A DNA stretch of 64,000 nt from an uncultured Rikenellaceae bacterium. GTDB taxonomy: Bacteria > Bacteroidota > Bacteroidia > Bacteroidales > Rikenellaceae. Shown here in pieces: positions 17,521 through 25,660 of the stretch (position 1 is its first letter; every line of letters begins with the position of its first letter). The notes beneath the pieces were generated by a model. It was not told the origin of the DNA. It made no database searches and was given only the letters and a program-made list of their open reading frames with translations. Location of the stretch: positions 1-64,000 of the forward strand of contig CALVFI010000001.1 in assembly GCA_944326815.1 (NCBI GenBank), read 5' to 3'. Position numbers and translations under genes: made by a program.

Positions 17521-18795
17521 TTATCGGTTAATCGTATGTTTCAACTCATAAATCGTCTTTAACAACTCTATTTCGCGAATCGAGCGAGCCGAGCGGGCCG
17601 CAGCCTCTTCGGTAATCTTGCTCAACAGATCGTTGGTATCGATCACGCCATTGCGCAGTTTCGACTCCGCCGCCTCGCGCACCGAACGCCGCAGGGCAAC
17701 GATCCGTTCATCATCGGCCAGGGCTTTACGCAGCTGAACGATGTTTCCCTGCTCCTCGGTAGCCTGCAAGTCGGTATGGAATAAGAAAACGTCGCGCTTC
17801 AGGTCAACCTGTTGCTGGGCAACGCGGAGTTTCGCGAGATGGTTCTTCTTGGTATAATAGGATCCAAAATTCCAGGACATCCTCACTCCGACCATGACAT
17901 TCCACGACCAGTCGGATGACATCATGCCTGCAAAATAGTCCAATCCCGGATAACCGTAATAGCCCTGCGCGAAAAGCCCGAAACGTGGTCGCGTTGCCGA
18001 TTTCACCGATAACTCCTGTGCGGCGATTCGGTCGTTTTGGGCCTCGAAAAGCGCCAATTCGGGACGAGCGGACTCCCTGGAGATGGGTTCCGTGCCGTTC
18101 GGGCGGATCAATTTCTCCTCCAGCGGCCGACCTATGAAGAGTTCCAACATCCGGCGATAACTGTCGCGTGATGCCTCTATCTGGACACGTTGTTGACCGA
18201 CACTGAGCAATTCGGCCTCAATAGCATCGGCATCTGTTTGCATCGCGACTCCATTGTCTACAAGTGAACGCATCTTCTCCCAGTTATTTTGAAGAAGTGT
18301 GATCGTGAGACCGACCTGTTCCAGCTGTTCATCCAGCAATAGAATACCGAAGTATAGATCGTCGACCCTCCCCTCCACGGCATAAAGGTCTACCTCAGTC
18401 GTACGACGCTGTTCACCGGCCGCAGCTTCGGAAAGACGCCGATCGGCTCGCGATTTACCGCCGTCCCAAAGTGTTTGGTTCATCTCCAATGCCATTTTAT
18501 ATTGCTCTTTGTCCAGCCCTTTCAGCGAGAGATCCATTTGCGAGAGTAACCCCGAAAGCGACGCAGGAAATTCCGGCACTTCATTCTGCCAGGTGGCTTG
18601 AGCTGAAAATGAAAACTGCGGCAACCAAGCACGGGCGGCATTCGAAAGATCGTACTGTTCCGTCTGGCGAATCAATTCATATTGCCGAATCTCAGGATAG
18701 TGTTCGCAGGCCAAACGACGACACTCATCGAGTGTCTGTGCTTGTCCGAGTTCTATCATAAACAGCATAGTTAACAGTATAAACATCCGTTTCAT
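17521..18795 (-). CDS. TolC-family outer-membrane efflux channel
   Basis: A 424-residue protein with a signal peptide (~1-19, ending LGQA) and two repeats of long coiled-coil helices typical of TolC/OEP proteins. Examples are LDECRRLACEHYPEIRQYEL at the N-terminus and the matching AQNDRIAAQELSVKSATRPR region near 270. The last part holds the second helical pair (LRKALADDERIVALRRSVREA). The length is standard for the family. It follows the TetR gene by three bases and precedes the adaptor by twelve, so the operon encodes the whole envelope-spanning exporter. Confidence 0.88.
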   Translation of the reverse strand: MKRMFILLTMLFMIELGQAQTLDECRRLACEHYPEIRQYELIRQTEQYDLSNAARAWLPQFSFSAQATWQNEVPEFPASLSGLLSQMDLSLKGLDKEQYKMALEMNQTLWDGGKSRADRRLSEAAAGEQRRTTEVDLYAVEGRVDDLYFGILLLDEQLEQVGLTITLLQNNWEKMRSLVDNGVAMQTDADAIEAELLSVGQQRVQIEASRDSYRRMLELFIGRPLEEKLIRPNGTEPISRESARPELALFEAQNDRIAAQELSVKSATRPRFGLFAQGYYGYPGLDYFAGMMSSDWSWNVMVGVRMSWNFGSYYTKKNHLAKLRVAQQQVDLKRDVFLFHTDLQATEEQGNIVQLRKALADDERIVALRRSVREAAESKLRNGVIDTNDLLSKITEEAAARSARSIREIELLKTIYELKHTINR

Positions 18796-18798
18796 AAT

Positions 18799-19437
18799 TC
18801 ATAGTTTTTTGATTCGTCGCAGAATGGTCTCCACATTCTCCTGTTTACGCTGCATAAAGAACCGTTCACGATCGTCAGGGGAATAACCGAAAACCGATTC
18901 GATGATCGGATAGGCAACAAATGGAAAGATATTAAGAGAGATAATATCGAGTATCAGCATCCGCACATCGAGCGCCTCCACTACATCGCCGCCCTTAGCT
19001 GCTGTATCCAGTTCCTGCTGGAGGTCGTATATCAACCGATGGGCAATGAGAGCTACTCGCCGCTGCATCGCTCCATAACGTTCGGGACAAGAAAACACCT
19101 CATTGACAATGAATCGTGGTAAATCGGGATTCGCAGCAATAAAATCAAAATGCCGTTCGATGCCATCACGAATCCGCTCGGTAAGCGGAAGACCTGGTTG
19201 CCCGAAGGCCGTTAGAACCGATTCGCCCATGATACGCATCTTTTCATCCAGAATGCGTTCAAAGAGATGCTCTTTCGTTCGGAAATAGTAATGCAGCATC
19301 GCATGGTTCACTCCGGCCGCCTTGGCTATCGATACCGTTCTTGCCCCGGCAAACCCTTTGGACAGAAATTCTCGTTCTGCCGCTTCGAGGATGGCTGCTT
19401 CCTTACTATATGGGAGGCCATCTTTAGATTTTATCAT
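18799..19437 (-). CDS. TetR-family regulator of the exporter operon (CecR-like position)
   Basis: A 212-residue TetR-type repressor. The helix-turn-helix lies near the N-terminus (ILEAAEREFLSKGFAGARTV SIAKAAGVNHAMLHYYF, with a short gap here for readability), followed by an all-helical ligand-binding domain. I chose the ATG at 19437. A TTG seven codons upstream would also be open, but it lies inside the palindrome 19452-19467, which looks like the operator. As first gene of the operon it probably represses itself and the exporter. The order TetR, adaptor, ATPase, permease, permease matches E. coli cecR-ybhGFSR, with the channel gene added. Confidence 0.88.
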   Translation of the reverse strand: MIKSKDGLPYSKEAAILEAAEREFLSKGFAGARTVSIAKAAGVNHAMLHYYFRTKEHLFERILDEKMRIMGESVLTAFGQPGLPLTERIRDGIERHFDFIAANPDLPRFIVNEVFSCPERYGAMQRRVALIAHRLIYDLQQELDTAAKGGDVVEALDVRMLILDIISLNIFPFVAYPIIESVFGYSPDDRERFFMQRKQENVETILRRIKKL

Positions 19438-19451
19438 ATTAACACTTTTAT

Positions 19452-19467
19452 TTAACAATTATGTTAA
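19452..19467. promoter_or_regulatory. Palindromic operator, probably for the TetR regulator
   Basis: A perfect inverted repeat TTAACA-ATTA-TGTTAA. It lies directly downstream of the -7 element at 19470-19477, over the expected start of transcription, and 15 bases before the TetR ATG. Binding here would block initiation, as in many self-repressed TetR operons. Confidence 0.62.
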
Positions 19468-19469
19468 CA

Positions 19470-19500
19470 CAAACATAACGATAAAAATGGTTTCTGCAAA
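19470..19500 (-). promoter_or_regulatory. Bacteroidota-type promoter for the exporter operon
   Basis: On the minus strand, TTTG (19500-19497) is followed by 19 bases and TATGTTTG (19477-19470). This fits the Bacteroidota consensus TTTG-N19-TAnnTTTG exactly. The expected start lies within the palindrome 19452-19467. Confidence 0.68.
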
Positions 19501-19528
19501 CCCATTGTCGTTTTTTTCAATAATAATT

Positions 19529-20569
19529 TCAAAATTCGTTCCTGATGGCCACCTTGATGACTCCATCTTGACGTCGTTCGAAAAGGCGATAAGCTTCATC
19601 GATACGATTCAGCGGGAAAGAATGTGTAATAAGAGGCGTAGTATCAATCTTACCCTGTTCAATCAGCTGTAAAATTTCAGCACAATCACAACCATCCACC
19701 CCACCGGTTTTGAACACCAGGTTCTTTCCATACATTTCAGGCAAGGGCAGCACCTGCGGCCGATCGTAAAGTGCCACGACCGTTACAATGGCATTGGGGC
19801 GGGCACACTTCCAGGCCAAAGAGAAGGTATCGTCAGCTCCGGCCACCTCCAGCACCCGATCTGCACCGCCATGATCGCTATGACACAAGACAAACTCCAT
19901 GCACTCCTCCGGTCGGGTTAGCAGTACATCCGGATAATGTTCCCGTACAAAACGAATCCGCTCAGGCGATTTTTCACAGACAATGATGCGTTTCGGACTC
20001 TTCAGCATCACGCAAAGCAGGGTACAAATACCTGTCGGGCCGGCCCCGATGATCAGCACCGTATCCTCTTTGGATATCTCCGAGATACGGGCAGCCCAGA
20101 AACCCGTCGCCAGAATATCCCCTACGAACAGAGCCTGTTCATCGCTTACCGCATCAGGAATGCACGTCAACCCCTGGTCGGCGTAGGGTACACGGACAAA
20201 TTCAGCCTGTCCGCCATCAATACGGCATCCCAATGCCCAACCGCCATCCGGGTCGGAACAATTATTCACATACCCCCGCCTGCAAAAGAAACATTGACCA
20301 CAAAAGGTTTCAACATTGACAGCCACCCGATCGCCTACCCCTACCGAAGAGACCGCCTTCCCGACCTCCTCCACGATACCGACCATCTCATGACCGACCG
20401 TAATGCCGGGCACTGCTCGCGGCACACTGCCGTGTTTGATATGCAAATCGCTGGTACAGATGCTCCCGAGCGTAATACGCACAATGGCATCGTGCGGACT
20501 CTGCAAGACAGGTTTCGGCTTATTTCGCAATTCAAATCGGCCCCGTTCGATATAAGTATATGCCAGCAT
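19529..20569 (-). CDS. Zinc-dependent alcohol dehydrogenase (MDR family)
   Basis: A 346-residue medium-chain dehydrogenase. The catalytic zinc site has Cys in GSICTSDLH and the His-Glu pair in GHEMVG. The structural zinc lobe has four cysteines in CGQCFFCRRGYVNNC, and the Rossmann nucleotide motif is IGAGPTG. The ATG at 20569 follows an AAGGA-type sequence and is preferred over a TTG two codons upstream. The family oxidises alcohols or reduces aldehydes with NAD(P)H; the layout resembles threonine/sorbitol-type dehydrogenases, but the substrate is unknown. It is on the same strand as the exporter operon but has its own spacing of ~90 bases to the TetR gene. Confidence 0.86.
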   Translation of the reverse strand: MLAYTYIERGRFELRNKPKPVLQSPHDAIVRITLGSICTSDLHIKHGSVPRAVPGITVGHEMVGIVEEVGKAVSSVGVGDRVAVNVETFCGQCFFCRRGYVNNCSDPDGGWALGCRIDGGQAEFVRVPYADQGLTCIPDAVSDEQALFVGDILATGFWAARISEISKEDTVLIIGAGPTGICTLLCVMLKSPKRIIVCEKSPERIRFVREHYPDVLLTRPEECMEFVLCHSDHGGADRVLEVAGADDTFSLAWKCARPNAIVTVVALYDRPQVLPLPEMYGKNLVFKTGGVDGCDCAEILQLIEQGKIDTTPLITHSFPLNRIDEAYRLFERRQDGVIKVAIRNEF

Positions 20570-20708
20570 ATCCAAATCCTTTTAGAAACAAAGTTAGATA
20601 TTTCCCTCAAATCGATAAAATAACTCCTTAGAAAAGGAGTCAACACAAAACCTTCTGCAATTATTCTCGGACAAAACGGCCCAGAACGTCAGACAAATTC
20701 TACGGATA

Positions 20709-21320
20709 TTAGGCCAGCACATAGCCAGTTTCTGTTTTCCGGATCACTCCTTGACGGACCAACTGGGAAATCGCACGCGACAAAGAGGGGCGTGTCACCC
20801 CCAGAATAAATGCCGTCTCCTGCAGATTCTGAACTGTCCGATTACTTTTCAGATAGCCGATCAATCGCGAGGAGAGGGTCTGCAGCGCAAACTGCTCCAG
20901 TTTACGACTCAAAAAAAGACTATGATCCGAAAGAACAGCCATAAAATTATGTAAAATAGCTCGATCCTCCTCAATCAAAGAGAGTACGCACTCCTTGCTA
21001 ACAATCCACAATTCACAATCGGAGTTGGCGATGATAGTTACCGGCAAGACATTCTCTGTCCCGAAAAGAAATGCCGAAGCAAGTACATCGGGAGCAGCAA
21101 GCGTATCAAGCGTGAACTCCCGCCCCTCGGCACTGGTCATCTGAGCATAGACACTCCCTTGACAAAGGATGAACAATGAACGGCAGATGCTGTTCTGCAT
21201 GGCGATGAACTCTCCCTTGCGATATGTCGTGAAACGACCAGGAAATTTTTCAAGAATATGACTTACAATCTCCCGATCACACCCCCAAAAAAGAGGAACA
21301 TCATATATTTCACAACCCAT
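20709..21320 (-). CDS. Crp/Fnr-family transcriptional regulator
   Basis: A 203-residue regulator with an N-terminal cyclic-nucleotide-binding-like beta-roll (~10-125, KGEFIAMQNSICRSLFIL) and a C-terminal winged helix-turn-helix (~160-200, QETAFILGVTRPSLSRAISQ). The cysteines are few and not arranged as an Fnr iron-sulfur cluster. The usual cAMP-contacting Arg-Ser pair is not obvious. It is transcribed away from the three-gene lipoprotein operon starting at 21490, and the 169-base gap holds a palindrome of the Crp/Fnr type (21353-21368), so that operon and this gene are its likely targets. Confidence 0.85.
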   Translation of the reverse strand: MGCEIYDVPLFWGCDREIVSHILEKFPGRFTTYRKGEFIAMQNSICRSLFILCQGSVYAQMTSAEGREFTLDTLAAPDVLASAFLFGTENVLPVTIIANSDCELWIVSKECVLSLIEEDRAILHNFMAVLSDHSLFLSRKLEQFALQTLSSRLIGYLKSNRTVQNLQETAFILGVTRPSLSRAISQLVRQGVIRKTETGYVLA

Positions 21321-21352
21321 AACAATTTAATTAACAAATAATTATATAACAC

Positions 21353-21368
21353 CGTAACAAATGTTACG
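21353..21368. promoter_or_regulatory. Crp/Fnr-type palindromic binding site
   Basis: A perfect inverted repeat CGTAACA-AA-TGTTACG with seven-base arms. It matches the general TAACA-N2-TGTTA form used by several Crp/Fnr-family proteins such as PrfA. Its centre is about 42 bases before the presumed start of the operon at 21490. It also lies just upstream of the Crp/Fnr gene itself. Confidence 0.65.
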
Positions 21369-21389
21369 CCAAGTTCTGTAGGGCTATCG

Positions 21390-21397
21390 TATTTTTG
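21390..21397 (+). promoter_or_regulatory. -7 promoter element of the fimbrillin-type operon
   Basis: TATTTTTG fits TAnnTTTG. No TTTG -33 element is found 19-21 bases upstream, which would suit an activator-dependent promoter, with the palindrome at 21353-21368 at the right distance. Confidence 0.5.
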
Positions 21398-21489
21398 CGC
21401 GCATTTGCAACAAAAATTAGAATAACAAAACTCTGAACCCCTAACAGGAGCAGAATTTAATTACAAATATATCATAAATACAAGGACCG

Positions 21490-23343
21490 ATGAACAAATT
21501 CACGTATGTTTTATTCAGCTGTATCGTCTTCCTGACAGCCTGCCAGTCCGATCCTTGGGAGGCCTCTATTCCTACTAAGAGAGAAGGGATAGTTTTCAAA
21601 CTGCAATACCAAGACTATGAAAATGCGACCACCCGCTCAGATATGCGTCTCGAAGCAAAATACGATCGATTGGAGTTTTGTGTCGTCGGAGAGAGCGGTT
21701 CAGCAGTCAAAGGCATCAAAGGATATTACGATTCGATCAATGCCAAAATCGAGTTGGAAGGTCTTCGGGAAGGGGATTATCGTCTGTTGATTCTGGGCAT
21801 CAGAGGGGATGAGACCGCCGATGGGGTCACAATCCAGCCCATACAGCATCTCGACGACGAATGGCTGCAATTTCCCTCCGAGTTTCAGAAGCCCCTCGAA
21901 GCAGAATATTTCTACTCCCAAACCCCATTTTCCGTCTTACGCAGAGCTACTTCCTGGGGCGATGAGCTATATGTCACCACCGCGGAGGAGGTCGTGCAGA
22001 AACGCATCATCGGACGCATCGATTTCTCGTTTCTTTTCAACAATCCCTACGTAGAGACAGCACTTCTGACCCAAAAGGTCACGCTGCAATCTCCCCGTTT
22101 CACAACCGGAATCACCGGAGGAGGCGTATTCACGGGCTCCAGCGACGGGTCGGACTGTACGCTCGACTTAAATGCGCAGACTGTCTATCTATTCCCGCCA
22201 ACCATCGAAGGAGAACCGCTCTGCGGAGAGATCGAATTGACCACGCGCAACTATCGTGGGCACACCATCCGTCGAACCTATGATTTCACATTGCAGGAGC
22301 TCCGTCCCAACCACATCGGAAGAGTAACCACTCCCGTGGAACATCCCGATGATCTTTCGGCTACACTATTCCTTACGGAACAGGCTCTTCAAAAAGCGAA
22401 CCCGAGCTACATCCTGCAGGATGACGAGCACCATACGGTCTACACCAACGCCGAACTACGCTCGTTTAACACATCCAAACCGCTCCAGTTGGCGATTACG
22501 GACCAGGGGCAACTCCATGCACGATTTTACTCTCCTCGTGATTTGAACGGTGTACTCATTCAGGCCCGGATCCCATCGATCTCTTCGGAGTTTCTCGATT
22601 TGGCTTACTTCGATCGCATTCCTGGCTTTGTCGATTTCTACGGAGACCTTCCTCTGGCGAGCCGTCGCTCCTTCTGCCGCACGGAATCGGGACGTATCGT
22701 GGAAATTACCCCCACAGCCATCTCCGATTTAATGGAAGCAGAATTCCGGGTTCTCTCCGACGACCCTTTCTGGGCAAAACTCGAAGCCATTGAACACGGA
22801 TGGGCCATTGGATTCTCCCTCTACGGCGGAGATCCGGAACTGCCGGATGGAGGTCCCGCGGGCAACTGGATGGGAATCCGTCCGGTGCATTGTCGGGAGG
22901 TAGTTGCGCTGTTTCTCAACTTTACCTATATGATAGACATGCCGGAACACGAAGCCATTCTCCGGGCCAATGTCGACCGACTTTACGGAAACGGCGGTGT
23001 AAACGACAAAGTTTCTGTAGAGGTAGTACTTCAGCAGATGCGGCAACCCCGCACTCTAAAGGTCGGACTGGTCTATCCGGGGAACGGAGTAATCGGTCTT
23101 GGGGGTGGAAGTGTTTTCGGAGCCTACCAGCAGGCATGGTTCCAACACTACTTCAACACCTACTCCTGCGAAATCATGTTCCACGAGTTAGGACATGTTA
23201 TGGGATATAACCACAGCAGTTCATTTACGTACGGACCATGGGCCCAAGAGTTGATGAACCATTTCTATGTCGAACACATCGGCGAGATGCCTATCGACTC
23301 ACCCCATTACCTCAACAGTGCCCAGAATCCCAATAAATATTGA
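21490..23343 (+). CDS. Fimbrillin-type lipoprotein with metzincin-like zinc protease motif
   Basis: A 617-residue lipoprotein: hydrophobic start, then LTAC lipobox (Cys ~18). The first ~290 residues show the pattern of FimB/Mfa2-type fimbrillin-associated lipoproteins (beta-strand-rich, LEGLREGDYRLLILGI, GRIDFSFLFN, an HTIRRTYDFTL close). The C-terminal ~250 residues lead to HELGHVMGYNH at 565-575, which fits the metzincin zinc motif HExxHxxGxxH exactly; Met residues after it (ELMNHF, GEMPID) could give the Met-turn. A surface protease on a fimbrial-type scaffold is the likely reading; its target is unknown. It is the first gene of an operon with two tip-like lipoproteins. The fold of the middle part is not recognised. 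Confidence 0.72.
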   Translation: MNKFTYVLFSCIVFLTACQSDPWEASIPTKREGIVFKLQYQDYENATTRSDMRLEAKYDRLEFCVVGESGSAVKGIKGYYDSINAKIELEGLREGDYRLLILGIRGDETADGVTIQPIQHLDDEWLQFPSEFQKPLEAEYFYSQTPFSVLRRATSWGDELYVTTAEEVVQKRIIGRIDFSFLFNNPYVETALLTQKVTLQSPRFTTGITGGGVFTGSSDGSDCTLDLNAQTVYLFPPTIEGEPLCGEIELTTRNYRGHTIRRTYDFTLQELRPNHIGRVTTPVEHPDDLSATLFLTEQALQKANPSYILQDDEHHTVYTNAELRSFNTSKPLQLAITDQGQLHARFYSPRDLNGVLIQARIPSISSEFLDLAYFDRIPGFVDFYGDLPLASRRSFCRTESGRIVEITPTAISDLMEAEFRVLSDDPFWAKLEAIEHGWAIGFSLYGGDPELPDGGPAGNWMGIRPVHCREVVALFLNFTYMIDMPEHEAILRANVDRLYGNGGVNDKVSVEVVLQQMRQPRTLKVGLVYPGNGVIGLGGGSVFGAYQQAWFQHYFNTYSCEIMFHELGHVMGYNHSSSFTYGPWAQELMNHFYVEHIGEMPIDSPHYLNSAQNPNKY

Positions 23344-23374
23344 ATAAAATATTGAATAAAAAGCAGACTATTCC

Positions 23375-25633
23375 ATGAATCTCATAAAACATCTCATCTT
23401 CGCCCTGTTCGGGGCCATTATACTCCAGGGGTGCGACCAATCGCTGTATAACGAGCCCGCCTTCCCCAACGACAGCCGAACGCTTTATGTCCGCTTACAG
23501 CCCGAAGGGTTGACAGTCGCATCCGCATCGGAACGTTCGGAAGCATCGCCGGACGACATTGACGCATCCTCGATCGAATCCGTGGTCGGCTACCGCTTCT
23601 CGCAAGGGATCTTCCAAGAGGCCGTAGCCGGAGAACAACTCCATACGGACGGAACGTACACATTTTATCTGAAAGAGCTCTCGGGCGATATTTACTTCAT
23701 TGCCAATGGCAATACGGAACTTTTCGCCGGGCTCCAGGCGGGAGTCTCCTCTCTCGAGGAATTTCTGGAGAGCCATCTGCCAACCGACTCCATGACCCGT
23801 CAACGTTTTCTGATGACCGGACGGATGACGCTCGACGGAGAGCACTCCTCCGCCTCGACCATTCGTATGCGACGCAGTGTGGCGCGTCTCGACCTGGCCA
23901 CCAGCGAACGAGACGTAAAGGTTCGGCGCGTAACAATCCGCGGCATTGCCGATCGAGGATATATCAACGAACGGACGCAACCCGGCACTCCGGCCGGAGC
24001 AGAAAGAGGGGAATTTCAAAAAGAGTACCTCGACACGCCCTTGGAGAACAACCGCGAAATGCTTCTCTATCTCTGCGAACAGGAGAGTGACATGCTGACG
24101 GCCGAAGTGATTGCAGAATTCGGTGAAGGGTTGCACCGGATGACGACCACCTTCCCGGCCCAACTCCTCCGCAATCGCATCTATACGCTACAAGTTCACG
24201 GCAAAGGGGCCGATGCCTATCTAACGATCACGGCTGGGGATTGGGAGGAGGGCCCTGCCGCTGAAGCTGAACCCGATCTCAAAGGGCTCATCCAGATGGA
24301 ATCCTCCACTCTGCCCGATAACGTACGCGTAAACGCCTCCCTGGATTCGGTTTTCGTCTCCTACCATGGCGGTGAGTTCCGATTAGCCTTGTGCGCCGAG
24401 ACTGGCTCGGAGGTAGAGATTGAGGGAGCGGTTGGCGGAGTAACCACCTCCATTGCCCCACTGACAAAAACGTTACACCCCATTGCGGAGGTTTCGGTGA
24501 ACAGCCGCCGCCGGATGCCCAATGAACATCAGGAATATCTCTATCTGAACGTGCGGCGGGACAATGTCTATTCCGGACGAATCGTACTCGTCTTCGAACC
24601 GAACCCCGTACGAATAAGTGGTCAAATCGAACTGAACGAGAACGGAATCTGCGATTTCGAACGATACATCGATGGAGAGTTGGGTCGGATCTCTTTGCCG
24701 GAAGGGAAAACTGCCCGGTTGGAATTCGCCTCCGGGGAGGACCCCTGGATGCAACTTTCGGAAGACGATCAGGAGATGCGCCTGCTGGGAGGATGGAAAC
24801 CCAATGATCCCAAAGCCGATGGACGCGTCCAGGAAGGAAGGCTCGTAATCTCCGACATCGACGGCTCTCACGCGGAAAGTTATCTGATACGCAGACGCAA
24901 CTGGGGTCTTCCGGTCGTTCAAATCGGCAATACCTGGTGGTGCAAATATAACCTGCGCGGCAATGTAAGATCCTTCCAGGATCAGATCTCCATTCAGGCA
25001 GACCCTGCCGACGACCAGCATCTGGCAGACTATCTGAGCAGCTGCAATGAGGCTGAACTGCTACGCTTAATGGGCGATCAATATCAGGGTGGCAATCCAC
25101 AGGGGCTGCCTCTACGTCATGACGGCACGGCATTTTTCCATGAAGGGATGCGCTCCTCGGGACAAAACTTCGGGACAGCAGACCCGACCCAGATGGCTCC
25201 CGATGGATATCAGATTCCGGATTACGACGATTACTCTTTCTTCAGCGGAAGCAACAACTACAACCTGGGCGGCGTCGGATCGCGGAACTACCGGAATGCA
25301 GCCGGACAGGAGCTCTCGATCCGTATCATAGAACGAGACGCCACCCTGCTGGGGCAAAACTACGGCATCGTATCGTTCTATGAGTTCCGTTTCGGGACAG
25401 CATGCTGGGTGCTTTACGGATTAGGGCATCAGTGGGATACTACGCCCGGGAACATTGCCAGGATGATGCTACTGCTGGCCACTTACGGCCATAGTGCCAA
25501 CAGTTGGGTCATGGAGGGATATGCACAGGGAGATCGTCCCAATCAGAACTGGTTGAAATTCACGAATCAGAACTCGACCAAGACACGCACTATCCGATGC
25601 ATCAAAACTCCGGTAGAATATATTTACAATTAA
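23375..25633 (+). CDS. Fimbrillin-type tip/adhesin-like lipoprotein
   Basis: A 752-residue lipoprotein (LQGC lipobox, Cys ~20). Residues ~30-280 follow the FimB/Mfa2 pattern: SVARLDLATSERDVKVRRVT, then a NRIYTLQVHGK strand and a TAGDWEEG close. A middle beta-rich part follows, then a C-terminal region with TWWCKYNLRGN (~525-535) and MAPDGYQIPDYDDY that recalls the FISUMP-type domains found in large tip adhesins. It shares the whole layout, including an RYIDGELGRISLP / EDPWMQL block, with the next gene, so the two arose by duplication. The role is probably a surface adhesin or fimbrial tip component. Confidence 0.68.
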   Translation: MNLIKHLIFALFGAIILQGCDQSLYNEPAFPNDSRTLYVRLQPEGLTVASASERSEASPDDIDASSIESVVGYRFSQGIFQEAVAGEQLHTDGTYTFYLKELSGDIYFIANGNTELFAGLQAGVSSLEEFLESHLPTDSMTRQRFLMTGRMTLDGEHSSASTIRMRRSVARLDLATSERDVKVRRVTIRGIADRGYINERTQPGTPAGAERGEFQKEYLDTPLENNREMLLYLCEQESDMLTAEVIAEFGEGLHRMTTTFPAQLLRNRIYTLQVHGKGADAYLTITAGDWEEGPAAEAEPDLKGLIQMESSTLPDNVRVNASLDSVFVSYHGGEFRLALCAETGSEVEIEGAVGGVTTSIAPLTKTLHPIAEVSVNSRRRMPNEHQEYLYLNVRRDNVYSGRIVLVFEPNPVRISGQIELNENGICDFERYIDGELGRISLPEGKTARLEFASGEDPWMQLSEDDQEMRLLGGWKPNDPKADGRVQEGRLVISDIDGSHAESYLIRRRNWGLPVVQIGNTWWCKYNLRGNVRSFQDQISIQADPADDQHLADYLSSCNEAELLRLMGDQYQGGNPQGLPLRHDGTAFFHEGMRSSGQNFGTADPTQMAPDGYQIPDYDDYSFFSGSNNYNLGGVGSRNYRNAAGQELSIRIIERDATLLGQNYGIVSFYEFRFGTACWVLYGLGHQWDTTPGNIARMMLLLATYGHSANSWVMEGYAQGDRPNQNWLKFTNQNSTKTRTIRCIKTPVEYIYN

Positions 25634-25660
25634 TCCTATCTCATAAACTGACGAAGAAAC

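Noticed and set aside
24288..25133. Minus-strand open frame opposite the tip-like lipoprotein gene
   Set aside because: Arg/Pro/Cys-rich shadow translation with no domain pattern.
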